Notes: generated by a model from the sequence alone, not told the origin. A DNA stretch of 13,173 bases from an uncultured Roseburia sp. (GCA_945928585.1 CAMENQ010000023.1:1-13173); one strand, 5' to 3'. Positions 1 through 8,649 are shown, counted from the first letter of the stretch. Numbers and translations are program-made.

Positions 1-35
1 ATTAGAACATATCTTTAATATAAAATCCTTATGTC

Positions 36-1415
36 TTATGCGTTTTTTATAAATGCCTTATATCCATTTAATGTTTCATATATATCTGCCTTGCAGGTAA
101 CCTCATATGGTGCATGCATATTAAGTACAGGTACTCCGCAGTCTACAACCTCCATACCATATAATGCCAGTATGTATGCTATAGTTCCGCCGCCGCCTAC
201 GTCTACTTTTCCAAGCTCAGCTGTCTGGATGGAAATATCATTTTCTTCCATTATTTTTCTGACTAATGCCAGATATTCAGCATTAGCGTCATTAGAGCCG
301 GACTTGCCGCGGGAACCTGTAAACTTATTAAATACCATACCGCTTCCAAGATATGCTGAACTGTTCTTCTCAAAAAATGAGCTGTATGTAGGATCATATG
401 CTGCACTTACATCTGATGATAACATTTTTGAAGCTGCCAGACATCTTCTGAGCTTTATTTCACTGTAATCACCAAGAAGATTAATAATCTCTGCCACAGT
501 GTTCTCAAAAAATCTTGACTGCATTCCTGTAGCTCCGACACTGCCTATTTCCTCCTTATCTACAAGAATACAGCAGGCTGTCTTTTTTACATCAGCAGTT
601 TCAAGCATAGCCATAAGCGATGTATATGCACATACCCTGTCATCCTGACCATATGCCATAATCATACTTTCATCTATTCCTGCATCCCTTGCCTTTCCTG
701 CAGGGACAAGTTCAAACTCTGCTGATATAAAATCAGCCTCATCCATATCGTACTTTTTCTTTAAAAGCTTTAATATATTAGCCTTAACGGCATTCTTTTC
801 CTCACCCTCAAGCGGCTTTGTTCCAACGATAATGTCAAGATTTTCTCCCTCTATCACCTTTGAAGCCTTTTTCTCCAACTGCTCCCCTGCCAGATGTATA
901 AGCAAATCTGATACAAATACTACTGCATCGTTTTTATCCTCGCCTATAACTACATCTGTCACTTCGCCGTTTGTTTTTGCCACTACACCATGTATTGCAA
1001 GAGGTGTGGCTACCCACTGGTACTTCTTTATACCGCCATAATAATGCGTATCAAGATAAGCAAGTCCCTCTTTCTCAAGCATAGGGTTCTGCTTTACATC
1101 TATTCTCGGTGAGTCAATATGTGCACCAAGGATATTCATACCTTTTTCTATATTTTCCGTTCCTATATTAAATAACGCAACAGCCTTTCCCATATTTACG
1201 GCATAAACCTTATCACCTGCTGAAAGTTTCTTTCCCTTTTTTATATATTCCTTTATATCTATGTATCCGGCCTTTTCTGCCATTTCCACAGATATTTTTG
1301 TACATTCCCTCTCTGTTTTTCCCTCATTAAGAAAGTCCTTATATGCTTTAGCTAAGGACTCAATTTCTTTTAACTGTTTATTTTTATATTTCTTCCATGC
1401 ACTTACTCTTTCCAT
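36..1415 (-). CDS. M18 family aminopeptidase (aspartyl aminopeptidase-like)
   Basis: This is a cytosolic zinc metallopeptidase that removes N-terminal residues from peptides; the M18 family is known for acidic or neutral N-terminal residues and for forming large oligomers. The 459-residue length is normal for the family. Metal-site motifs are visible in order: GAHIDSPR (His99, Asp101), a GQDDR motif (Asp258/259), KEEIGS (Glu288, Glu289), SSDVSAA (Asp335) and NMHAPYE (His434). These match the two-zinc ligand set of M18 enzymes, so the protein should be active. The ATG start is supported by an AGGAGG ribosome binding site 8 bases upstream. It follows the L,D-transpeptidase gene by only 41 bases on the same strand, with no terminator between them, so the two are probably co-transcribed. 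The exact substrate preference cannot be read from sequence. Confidence 0.93.
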   Translation of the reverse strand: MERVSAWKKYKNKQLKEIESLAKAYKDFLNEGKTERECTKISVEMAEKAGYIDIKEYIKKGKKLSAGDKVYAVNMGKAVALFNIGTENIEKGMNILGAHIDSPRIDVKQNPMLEKEGLAYLDTHYYGGIKKYQWVATPLAIHGVVAKTNGEVTDVVIGEDKNDAVVFVSDLLIHLAGEQLEKKASKVIEGENLDIIVGTKPLEGEEKNAVKANILKLLKKKYDMDEADFISAEFELVPAGKARDAGIDESMIMAYGQDDRVCAYTSLMAMLETADVKKTACCILVDKEEIGSVGATGMQSRFFENTVAEIINLLGDYSEIKLRRCLAASKMLSSDVSAAYDPTYSSFFEKNSSAYLGSGMVFNKFTGSRGKSGSNDANAEYLALVRKIMEENDISIQTAELGKVDVGGGGTIAYILALYGMEVVDCGVPVLNMHAPYEVTCKADIYETLNGYKAFIKNA

Positions 1416-1456
1416 TTTTTAATCCTCCTGTGTTTATTATTTTATATATTATTTGG

Positions 1457-2713
1457 TTACATAACCGTAATCTCTACTGTTACTTCATCATTTCTGCCAA
1501 GGGCATCTGCCACTCTGTATGTAACAGTATAAACTCCCGGCACTTCCATGTTTACATTACCTTCTACTACGATATCATCTGTAATGTCATTTCCGCATGT
1601 ATCAACAGCGGTAATTCCATCCATAATGTTATAATCATCATATTCATAAACTATTTTGTTTGATGCTCCTGATATAACAGGAACCTTATCCTTCCATGGA
1701 TTTTCCGGGTCCGGATCTGTTGGGTCCCATAATGTACCCTCCGGAACCTTTATTGTCTCCGGCTTTCCTAATGGTCCTTCATCCTCTCCATCATATATTG
1801 TAACTACTGTTCCTTCATCGCAATTATCATATATCCACTTTGCATCTTCTGTAGTAAGCCTTACACAGCCATGAGATACACTTTCTCCAAGCTGATTATA
1901 ATCTTCGGCACTTAAAGTATCCTTCCTCAATGCTGTATATGTAGATGAATGGAATAATATAGCCCCTGTTATTCTTGTACAGTACTGTCCGTAAGAATTA
2001 AACTGCAATGTGGCAAACTTAAACTTATCACTTAAGTTATATGTTCCCAGTGGAGTTTTTTCACCCCCTGTAGAACATCTCATAGCTTTAACAGGCACAT
2101 TATATTCTCCATTTTCATCATATGTATATATTGTAACTGTATTTAACGCCCTGTTTAGGCTTATGTAGTACAACGGCTGATCTAACAAAACCTTTGGCAT
2201 TATGTCTTCTATATTATTATATTCATCTTCACTGCTGTTTATGACATTTTCTTTGTCTGTTTTTCCCACACTGTCATTTTTCCCGGATAAATTCATCGAA
2301 ATATCCTTTATATCGACGGTATTCTCCTCTTCATGCAGGTAAGTATCCTCTTCCGAAGTAAATGCAAAAACTCCTGTATCCTCATCTCCTAATACACTAT
2401 GAAGATAGTTTTCATTAAACATATATATCAAAATCAGGCTGACTGCAACGAAAGTACATTCAACCTTTAATATAGTAATTCTGTTTCTTTTGCAAAATAA
2501 GTAAACCGGCGTGAGAAGCCTTTTAAGAAACTTTTTACTCTTACTGCATACAAACCTTAAGGGTGCAAAAATATAACCCATTATCTTAAGTATAAAATCC
2601 TTAAAATAACAGCTTAAAATAATAATGGCAAAAAGCACAACTATGGTGTTTGTTTTCAACTTGTGCTTTTTTGCAAACTGTGCAGTTTTTAAAAGTGCAG
2701 TTTTTCTATTCAT
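1457..2713 (-). CDS. Membrane-anchored L,D-transpeptidase (YkuD domain) with C-terminal Ig-like DUF5011 domain
   Basis: The protein is predicted to form L,D (3-3) cross-links between peptidoglycan stem peptides, or to attach proteins to them, outside the membrane. Of 418 residues, about 1-100 hold hydrophobic segments near 22-37, 38-55 and 82-99. They are separated by a strongly basic stretch (around 58-78), which by the positive-inside rule places the rest outside. An acidic, low-complexity linker covers about 105-170. The YkuD catalytic domain is at about 180-310, with a conserved His255 and the active-site signature SHGCVRL (280-286; catalytic Cys283). Residues about 343-418 resemble a DUF5011/bacterial Ig-like fold (sequence ending VPGVYTVTYRVADALGR...). 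The start is ATG with only a weak GGATGG ribosome site, but a good promoter lies upstream. The single Ig-like tail may contact the cell wall; that is inference. Confidence 0.9.
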   Translation of the reverse strand: MNRKTALLKTAQFAKKHKLKTNTIVVLFAIIILSCYFKDFILKIMGYIFAPLRFVCSKSKKFLKRLLTPVYLFCKRNRITILKVECTFVAVSLILIYMFNENYLHSVLGDEDTGVFAFTSEEDTYLHEEENTVDIKDISMNLSGKNDSVGKTDKENVINSSEDEYNNIEDIMPKVLLDQPLYYISLNRALNTVTIYTYDENGEYNVPVKAMRCSTGGEKTPLGTYNLSDKFKFATLQFNSYGQYCTRITGAILFHSSTYTALRKDTLSAEDYNQLGESVSHGCVRLTTEDAKWIYDNCDEGTVVTIYDGEDEGPLGKPETIKVPEGTLWDPTDPDPENPWKDKVPVISGASNKIVYEYDDYNIMDGITAVDTCGNDITDDIVVEGNVNMEVPGVYTVTYRVADALGRNDEVTVEITVM

Positions 2714-2759
2714 CTATGCCATCCAATCGGTTATTGTTTTTTATTTTATATTCCTTTAG

Positions 2760-2788
2760 AATATAGCATATTTTGTCGAATACTGCAA
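2760..2788 (-). promoter_or_regulatory. Promoter of the L,D-transpeptidase gene
   Basis: On the minus strand, TTGCAG is followed after 17 bases by TATATT, with a TG one base before the -10 box (extended -10). The start point would be near position 2753, giving a leader of about 40 bases to the ATG at 2713. No competing promoter was seen closer to the gene. The call rests on hexamer match and spacing only. Confidence 0.6.
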
Positions 2789-2804
2789 CAGAAAAATAAA
2801 ACAG

Positions 2805-2960
2805 CCCCTAATCCTATGTAATAGTTCAGCCTTGTCGATACCTGTAACTTGGAGACCGGCTTCTATGGTGACGGATACTGCTTAGCGGTTGTATATTATG
2901 TTCTTAAGCTTCGTAGGCAGTAAGAAATTTTATTAATATGATGTTGCTTTAGGAATTTCC
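2805..2960 (+). ncRNA. Candidate structured non-coding RNA (possibly 6S RNA or Clostridiales-1 class)
   Basis: This stretch has no plausible protein frame, yet is richer in G and C than its flanks and can fold. Complementary arms seen by eye: TCCTA (about 2812-2816) with TAGGA near the 3' end (2950-2954), closing the whole element; TAATA (2819-2823) with TATTA (2894-2898); CAGCC with GGTTG (2887-2891); and ACTGCTTA with TAGGCAGT (2877-2884 / 2914-2921, 8 pairs with one G-U). A long, mostly paired rod with an open middle is the 6S RNA plan, and Clostridia also carry the Clostridiales-1 RNA family. I cannot run a covariance search, so the family is a guess. A weak plus-strand promoter (TTGTCG, 2773-2778; TAAAAC, 2797-2802) precedes it and the terminator at 2976-3027 follows. 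Ends are approximate and the strand is inferred. Confidence 0.45.
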
Positions 2961-2970
2961 TATTAAATAA

Positions 2971-3027
2971 AAAAGAAGGTACAACAAATGAGCATATTTC
3001 AAATAGTTCATTTGCTGTACCTTTTTT
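2971..3027. terminator. Bidirectional Rho-independent terminator (carB 3' end and candidate ncRNA)
   Basis: Arms 2976-2992 and 3007-3023 form a 17-pair stem with a single A-C mismatch around a 14-base loop. On the minus strand it is followed by CTTTTTTATTT, and on the plus strand by TTTTTT at 3022-3027. It lies about 25 bases after the carB stop codon, so it should end the carAB transcript. In the other direction it could end the upstream candidate ncRNA. Confidence 0.88.
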
Positions 3028-3049
3028 AATTCTGTCTGTTCCTATGCAT

Positions 3050-6000
3050 TTAACCTACAGTCGCAATATCAATAAGCGTAAGCTCATCCTTAGCCGTGCT
3101 TTCAAGACTTGTAAGAAGTGCATTTACTGTATCCAGCGATGTAAAGCAGTTTACACCTGTCTCGATAGCATATCTTCTTATAAGGAAACCGTCTCTTGTC
3201 TTATCACGTCCCTGAGTAGGTGTATCTACAACCACATCTATCTTATGCTCAAGAATAAGGTCAATAACTGTCGGAGCCTCCTGATTAAGCTTATTTACTC
3301 TTATGGCATGTACTCCATTTTCCTGAAGCACCTTAGCTGTACTTCTTGTAGCATATACCTCATAGCCTAATGCCTCAAATCTTCTTCCTATGGAAATGGC
3401 ATCCTTCTTATCGGCATCATTTACTGTTATTATCATCTTCTTATGTCTTGGAAGATTTACGCCTGCTCCGATAAATGCCTTGTAAAGTGCTTCCTCAAAG
3501 GTCTTAGCTATACCAAGGCACTCACCTGTTGATTTCATTTCAGGTCCAAGGCTTATCTCTGCTCCTCTAAGCTTTTCAAATGAGAATACAGGCATCTTAA
3601 TGGCAATGTAGTCTGCCTTCGGCTGTAATCCCGGCTTGTAGCCCATATCTGTAATCTTTTCCCCTATAATGGCTCTTGTAGCAAGCTTTACAATCGGTAT
3701 GCCTGTAACCTTGCTGATATAAGGAACCGTACGGCTTGAACGAGGATTTACCTCGATAACATATACTTCTTCATTACATACGATAAACTGAATGTTTATC
3801 ATACCCTTTACATGGAGAGCCATAGCAAGTCTTCTGGTGTATTCCTCAATGGTATCTATAGTCTTCTGTGTAAGAGACTGTGCAGGATATACGGAAATAC
3901 TGTCTCCTGAGTGAACTCCTGCTCTTTCTATATGCTCCATTATACCCGGTATAAGTATATTTTCACCGTCGCATATAGCATCTACCTCTATTTCTTTTCC
4001 TACAAGATACTTATCTACAAGAATAGGATGATCCTGTGCTATACGATTTATAATCTCCATAAATTCTGCAATTTCTTCATCTGATGTAGCTATCTGCATA
4101 CCCTGTCCGCCAAGAACATATGATGGTCTTACAAGTACAGGATAGCCAAGTTCATGGGCTGCCTTCTGTGCCTGTTCTGTAGTAAATACAGTGTGTCCTG
4201 CCGGTCTTGGTATCTGACACTGCTCAAGTATGGCATCGAACAGCTCTCTGTCCTCTGCTGCATCTACATCCTCTGCCTTTGTTCCAAGGATAGGAACTCC
4301 CATCTTCATAAGAGCCTCAGTAAGCTTAATTGCAGTCTGTCCACCAAACTGAACTACTGCTCCGTCCGGTTTTTCTATATCTACGATATTTTCAACATCT
4401 TCCGGTGTAAGCGGCTCAAAATACAGCTTGTCAGCTATATCAAAATCAGTACTTACTGTCTCTGGATTGTTATTTATAATAATAGTTTCATAGCCTGCAT
4501 TTTTAAATGCCCATGTGCTGTGTACTGAACAATAATCAAACTCAATACCCTGTCCGATACGGATAGGTCCTGAACCAAGAACAAGTACCTTCTTTTCAGG
4601 ATGTGTTTCTATAACCTCATTATCTACTCCGTATGTAGAATAGTAGTAAGGTGTAGTAGCCTCAAACTCTGCGGCACAGGTATCTACCATCTTAAAGCCT
4701 GCAGTAATATTATACTGCTTTCTTAATGCTTTAATCTCATCTGCCGTCTTACCTGTAAGCTTTGCAATAAAGGTATCAGGAAACTCTATTCTCTTTGCTT
4801 CCTTTAATAATTCCTCTGTAAGCTCCTCTGTTTCAAGTGCATGCTCCATTTCCGTAATAATGGCAAGCTTATCAATAAACCAGTTATCTATCTTTGTAAT
4901 ATCATGTATCTTTTCATATGAGAACCCACGTCTTAATGCTTCAGCAATAACCCATATTCTTCTGTCATCAACCTTGCCAAGCTGCTCATCAAGTTGTTCA
5001 TCATCAAGACCTGTAAAATCATAGTCACGAAGAGACTCAACGTGCTGCTCCAGTGAACGGATAGCCTTCATAAGACCACCCTCAAAATTTGTACAGATAC
5101 TCATAACCTCACCTGTAGCCTTCATCTGTGTGGTAAGAGTTCTCTTAGCTGTAATAAATTTATCAAACGGAAGTCTTGGTATCTTAACAACACAGTAGTC
5201 AAGCATAGGCTCAAAGCTGGCATATGTTTTTCCTGTAATGGCATTCTTTATTTCATCAAGTGTGTAGCCTATGGCAATCTTAGCAGCTACCTTTGCTATA
5301 GGATATCCTGTAGCCTTTGATGCAAGTGCTGAGGAACGGCTTACACGTGGATTTACCTCTATTACACAGTACTCAAATGACTCAGGATTAAGGGCATACT
5401 GAACATTACAGCCGCCTGTTATGTTTAATTCACTGATTATGTTAAGAGCTGATGTTCTTAACATCTGGTATTCCTTATCTCCTAATGTCTGTGAAGGTGC
5501 AACTACTATAGAGTCACCTGTGTGTACACCGACCGGGTCAATATTTTCCATGTTACATACGGTAATGCAGTTTCCTGCACTATCACGCATAACCTCGTAC
5601 TCGATTTCCTTCCAGCCTGCAATACATCTTTCTACTAAAACCTGACCTACACGGCTGAGTCTCAGTCCGTTTTCAAGAATATCCGTAAGCTCCTGAAGAT
5701 TATGGGCTATACCGCCGCCGCTTCCACCAAGTGTATATGCAGGACGGAGAACTACAGGATATCCTATTTTATTTGTGAAAGCTATACCATCTTCTACATT
5801 TTCTACTACAAGTGAAGGTGCAACAGGCTCTCCTATTTTTTCCATTGTATTCTTAAACTCAAGTCTGTCCTCTGCCTTCTTTATGGTCTCTGCAGTAGTA
5901 CCTATAAGTCTTACTCCCTGTTTTTCAAGAAAGCCTGACTCTGCAAGCTCCATTCCAAGGTTTAATCCTGCCTGTCCTCCAAGAGTAGGAAGAACGCTGT

Positions 6001-6250
6001 CCGGCTTTTCCTTGATTATAAGCTGCTCTAAAACCTTAGCTGTAAGAGGCTCAATATATACCTTATCTGCTATATCCTTATCTGTCATAATAGTAGCAGG
6101 GTTTGAGTTTACAAGAACTACCTCTATGCCCTCCTCCTTAAGAGAACGGCACGCCTGTGTACCTGCATAGTCAAACTCGGCTGCCTGTCCTATAACTATA
6201 GGTCCTGAACCAATTACTAATACTTTTTTAATACTGTTATCTCTAGGCAT
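3050..6250 (-). CDS. carB: Carbamoyl-phosphate synthase large subunit
   Basis: This is the synthetase subunit, which makes carbamoyl phosphate from bicarbonate, two ATP and ammonia channelled from CarA, for both arginine and pyrimidine synthesis. At 1066 residues it is full length. The N-terminal half (carboxyphosphate unit) opens with the nucleotide-binding VLVIGSGPIVIGQAAEFDY and contains the ATP-grasp motif RPAYTLGGSGGG (169-180). The duplicated second half begins near 555 with VLVLGSGPIRIGQGIEFDY and has the matching motif RPSYVLGGQGM. The C-terminal methylglyoxal-synthase-like regulatory domain covers about 937-1066 (YATRSTAKVL, DTPTQGRDKTRDGF); in this family it binds allosteric nucleotides such as UMP. 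The ATG lies two bases after the carA stop, with an AGGAGG ribosome site inside the carA 3' end, which indicates translational coupling. No damage or missing domain is visible. Confidence 0.98.
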   Translation of the reverse strand: MPRDNSIKKVLVIGSGPIVIGQAAEFDYAGTQACRSLKEEGIEVVLVNSNPATIMTDKDIADKVYIEPLTAKVLEQLIIKEKPDSVLPTLGGQAGLNLGMELAESGFLEKQGVRLIGTTAETIKKAEDRLEFKNTMEKIGEPVAPSLVVENVEDGIAFTNKIGYPVVLRPAYTLGGSGGGIAHNLQELTDILENGLRLSRVGQVLVERCIAGWKEIEYEVMRDSAGNCITVCNMENIDPVGVHTGDSIVVAPSQTLGDKEYQMLRTSALNIISELNITGGCNVQYALNPESFEYCVIEVNPRVSRSSALASKATGYPIAKVAAKIAIGYTLDEIKNAITGKTYASFEPMLDYCVVKIPRLPFDKFITAKRTLTTQMKATGEVMSICTNFEGGLMKAIRSLEQHVESLRDYDFTGLDDEQLDEQLGKVDDRRIWVIAEALRRGFSYEKIHDITKIDNWFIDKLAIITEMEHALETEELTEELLKEAKRIEFPDTFIAKLTGKTADEIKALRKQYNITAGFKMVDTCAAEFEATTPYYYSTYGVDNEVIETHPEKKVLVLGSGPIRIGQGIEFDYCSVHSTWAFKNAGYETIIINNNPETVSTDFDIADKLYFEPLTPEDVENIVDIEKPDGAVVQFGGQTAIKLTEALMKMGVPILGTKAEDVDAAEDRELFDAILEQCQIPRPAGHTVFTTEQAQKAAHELGYPVLVRPSYVLGGQGMQIATSDEEIAEFMEIINRIAQDHPILVDKYLVGKEIEVDAICDGENILIPGIMEHIERAGVHSGDSISVYPAQSLTQKTIDTIEEYTRRLAMALHVKGMINIQFIVCNEEVYVIEVNPRSSRTVPYISKVTGIPIVKLATRAIIGEKITDMGYKPGLQPKADYIAIKMPVFSFEKLRGAEISLGPEMKSTGECLGIAKTFEEALYKAFIGAGVNLPRHKKMIITVNDADKKDAISIGRRFEALGYEVYATRSTAKVLQENGVHAIRVNKLNQEAPTVIDLILEHKIDVVVDTPTQGRDKTRDGFLIRRYAIETGVNCFTSLDTVNALLTSLESTAKDELTLIDIATVG

Positions 6251-6252
6251 CC

Positions 6253-7329
6253 TTATTTCCTCCTGCTTTCCATCATTGTTATAAACTCATCAAATAAAAG
6301 ACCTGAATCCTTTGGACCCGGACAAGCCTCCGGATGGAACTGTACAGTAAATACATTTCCATTTTTATATCTTAAGCCTTCAACAGTCTTATCATTTACA
6401 TTTATAAACGCTACCTCTGCTATATCAGGATTTATTGTGTTTTCATCAACCACATAGCCATGGTTTTGTGATGATATATACACCTTTCCGCTTTTTAAAT
6501 CCTTTACAGGGTGATTTCCGCCTCTGTGTCCGTACTTCATTTTATGTGTGTCTGCACCTGTGGCAAGAGCTGTAAGCTGATGTCCGAGACAGATTGCAAA
6601 CATAGGAACATTTGAATCATAAAGCTTTTTAATTTCTTCTATAATACCTGTACATTCCTTAGGATCTCCAGGTCCGTTTGATAACATTATGCCGTCAGGA
6701 TTTGTTGCAAGTATGGTTTCTGCCTTTGTATCGGCAGGATATATAGTAACATCACAGCCTCTCTCATTAAGTGACCTTGCAATATTATTTTTTGCGCCTA
6801 AATCCATAAGTGCAACCTTAAAGCCGTCACCTGCAAGATGTCCTGTTTCCTTGCAGGTAGTAGCCATAACCACTCCTGTTACACTGTACTCCTTAAGCTT
6901 AGGAATAATCTCATCTATATTGTAGTTTTCGTTTGTTGTAATCATACCGTTCATAGTACCCTTCTCACGGAGAAGCTTGGTAAGACTTCTTGTGTCTATG
7001 CCTGCAATACCCGGTATATCATATTTTGTAAGGAACTCCTGTATAGTACCCTGGCTTCTGAAATTGCTTGGAATACGTGACAGCTCTCTTACTATATAGC
7101 CGTCAGGCCAAGGTCTTTTTGACTCCATATCCTCATAACAGATTCCATAATTTCCTATAAGCGGATATGTCATGCACACAGCCTGTCCTGCATATGAAGG
7201 ATCTGTAAGAACCTCCAAATATCCTGTCATAGAAGTATTGAAAACTATCTCGCTAATAACTTCCCTTGTAGAACCAATGGATGTACCCTCGAATACGTGT
7301 CCATCCTCCAAAATTAGAAAAGCTTTCAT
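6253..7329 (-). CDS. carA: Carbamoyl-phosphate synthase small subunit (glutamine amidotransferase)
   Basis: CarA hydrolyses glutamine and passes ammonia to CarB. From the chosen start it has 358 residues, the usual size. The N-terminal CPSase small-chain domain covers about 1-150 (FEGTSIG, FNTSMTGYLEVLTDPSY). The class I glutamine amidotransferase domain follows, with SNGPGDP (217-223), the nucleophile Cys247 in CLGHQ, and the catalytic pair His332 and Glu334 in FHPEA. I chose the ATG at 7329 because an AAGGAGG ribosome site sits just upstream and MKAFLILEDGHVFEG is the typical start; an in-frame ATG at 7371 would add 14 unlike residues and lies upstream of the predicted transcription start. 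It forms an operon with carB two bases downstream. No long leader or attenuator is seen, so control is more likely at the promoter. Confidence 0.97.
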   Translation of the reverse strand: MKAFLILEDGHVFEGTSIGSTREVISEIVFNTSMTGYLEVLTDPSYAGQAVCMTYPLIGNYGICYEDMESKRPWPDGYIVRELSRIPSNFRSQGTIQEFLTKYDIPGIAGIDTRSLTKLLREKGTMNGMITTNENYNIDEIIPKLKEYSVTGVVMATTCKETGHLAGDGFKVALMDLGAKNNIARSLNERGCDVTIYPADTKAETILATNPDGIMLSNGPGDPKECTGIIEEIKKLYDSNVPMFAICLGHQLTALATGADTHKMKYGHRGGNHPVKDLKSGKVYISSQNHGYVVDENTINPDIAEVAFINVNDKTVEGLRYKNGNVFTVQFHPEACPGPKDSGLLFDEFITMMESRRK

Positions 7330-7362
7330 ATGTTCCTCCTTCTTTATGCTCAAATTGTCAAT

Positions 7363-7391
7363 ATTATACATTATATTGAATATATTATCAA
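7363..7391 (-). promoter_or_regulatory. carAB promoter with possible overlapping ArgR-like operator
   Basis: On the minus strand TTGATA is followed after 17 bases by a perfect TATAAT, predicting a start near 7356 and a leader of about 27 bases. A second, weaker pair (TTGTCA, 17 bases, TATATT) overlaps it upstream. The near-palindrome at 7376-7391 (TTGAATATATTATCAA on the plus strand) covers the -35 and spacer. It has one half-site, TGAAT, that matches the ARG-box pattern and one, TATCA, that does not match fully. The promoter is well supported; the operator is only a suggestion. Confidence 0.7.
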
Positions 7392-7436
7392 CCTATTTTT
7401 ATGACAAAAAATGATGTATTTCTTATATGTTTTTTT

Positions 7437-7465
7437 GAAATTGTATACTCAAATCCGACAATTTC
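7437..7465. repeat. Small inverted repeat after the hydrolase gene
   Basis: GAAATTGT (7437-7444) and ACAATTTC (7458-7465) are perfect 8-base complements around a 13-base loop, beginning at the stop codon of the hydrolase gene. On the minus strand the hairpin is followed by AAAAAAA, not a run of T, so it is not a standard terminator. It could be a weak 3' stabilising hairpin or chance in AT-rich DNA. Confidence 0.35.
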
Positions 7466-8649
7466 TATCTGTAATAAAAAACGTGATTTCCTATAACAGT
7501 ACCCTGTATAATGTTATTCACTGTTCTAAAATACAGCCAGTCTCCTGTCCTGACACCGTCATACAAAACTTCCTTTGCTGCTTTTATACATGTTTCATTT
7601 GCACCCTTTGCATATGCTATGGCGTAAAGCCCGCTTGCTACAGGCGAAAACTGATTTGGTGACATTATAACCTCCTCTATGGTATTAGGAAATCTTGGAT
7701 CTGCCACTCTGTTCATAACTACAGTCCCAACTGCCAGAATACCCTCATATGGCTCTCCTCTTGCTTCGCAATACAAAATGGCTGCAAGTCTCATAAGGTC
7801 TTCATCATCAGGATTATAAGTAAATGTTTCCGTGGTAGCATCTGTAAGTCCTGCTGCTTCTCTTGATGCCTGTTCTATGGATTGTCTGATTGATTCTGCT
7901 ATTCTTCGGCTTTCTTCCTCCTTAAGTTCCTCTATGGTATCCTTGCCTGCCTGTATTTCCAAAGCAAGCTGTTCTGCCTTTGATTCAGCCTCATCTATTT
8001 CATTTTCCTTGTTTCTGATATTCTCTGCAGCATCCGACATCATAGATGACATCTCTGCCTGCCTTTCCTTCTGATCTGAAAGCAAAGTGTTTAAATCTTC
8101 CATTTCCTTTGTCAGCTCAATTCTTGAAGCCTCAATATATGTAAGAAGCTGCTCATATTCCTCTAACTTGCTTCTGTCATATTCCAAAAGTTCTGCAGTA
8201 TATTCTACGCGGTTTAATATCTCACTTAAGGAAGCATCTGAAAACAGTACCTCTATATAGCTTGTATCTCCTGACTCGTACATATATTTTATACGAAGCT
8301 TCATAGCTTCATACTGCTCTGTTTTTTCTGTTTTTGCTTTTTCGAGTTCAGCATTTATGTCTTCTATCTGCTTCTGCTTTTCTTCTATCTCCAGCTGTAA
8401 ATCCTCCATATATAAAGATATGGCACTATAGCTGTCCTTCAAATCACCCAGATATTCATCCAGATTATTTTTTGAATCATTTAATCCTCCAAGAAGACTC
8501 TGTATCTCATTAAGCTTTTCCTCTTTTTCGTTGACCTTACTTTCTTCCATATCTATACTGTCCTGATAGCTGTTATCAGCTCTGACACTAGCCGCCACAA
8601 ATGTAGCAATAAAACAGGTAAATAAAACTGCCATTATTCTCTGTTTCAT
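7465..8649 (-). CDS. Secreted coiled-coil cell-wall hydrolase with C-terminal SleB/CwlJ-type domain
   Basis: The protein is predicted to be exported and to cleave peptidoglycan. Residues 1-24 form a signal peptide (MKQR, a hydrophobic core, then SVRA before DN at 24/25). Residues about 30-265 are an almost continuous, charged coiled coil. Its middle part (RIKYMYESGDTSYIEVLFSD and following) resembles the coiled-coil region of PcsB-type division hydrolases, which are controlled by FtsEX. Residues about 282-394 match the hydrolase_2 (SleB/CwlJ) domain: LAAILYCEARGEPYEGILAV with the probable catalytic Glu295, then VMNRV, SPNQFSP and the C-terminal GNHVFYYR. SleB domains act as lytic transglycosylases in spore cortex, but many vegetative clostridial proteins carry them, so a spore role is not implied. 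The ATG has an AGGGAG ribosome site. It is divergent from the small membrane protein gene at 8802. Confidence 0.9.
   Translation of the reverse strand: MKQRIMAVLFTCFIATFVAASVRADNSYQDSIDMEESKVNEKEEKLNEIQSLLGGLNDSKNNLDEYLGDLKDSYSAISLYMEDLQLEIEEKQKQIEDINAELEKAKTEKTEQYEAMKLRIKYMYESGDTSYIEVLFSDASLSEILNRVEYTAELLEYDRSKLEEYEQLLTYIEASRIELTKEMEDLNTLLSDQKERQAEMSSMMSDAAENIRNKENEIDEAESKAEQLALEIQAGKDTIEELKEEESRRIAESIRQSIEQASREAAGLTDATTETFTYNPDDEDLMRLAAILYCEARGEPYEGILAVGTVVMNRVADPRFPNTIEEVIMSPNQFSPVASGLYAIAYAKGANETCIKAAKEVLYDGVRTGDWLYFRTVNNIIQGTVIGNHVFYYR

Noticed and set aside
31..468. Plus-strand open frame of 145 codons
   Set aside because: It lies antisense to the well-supported M18 aminopeptidase, has no ribosome site and a composition typical of a reversed coding strand.
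4154..4528. Plus-strand open frame rich in Cys and Tyr inside carB
   Set aside because: It is an antisense shadow of carB; the Cys/Tyr richness comes from reversed codons, and carB is intact through it.
7330..7464. PyrR-type attenuator or arginine riboswitch before carA
   Set aside because: The predicted leader is only about 27 bases and shows no terminator/antiterminator pair.
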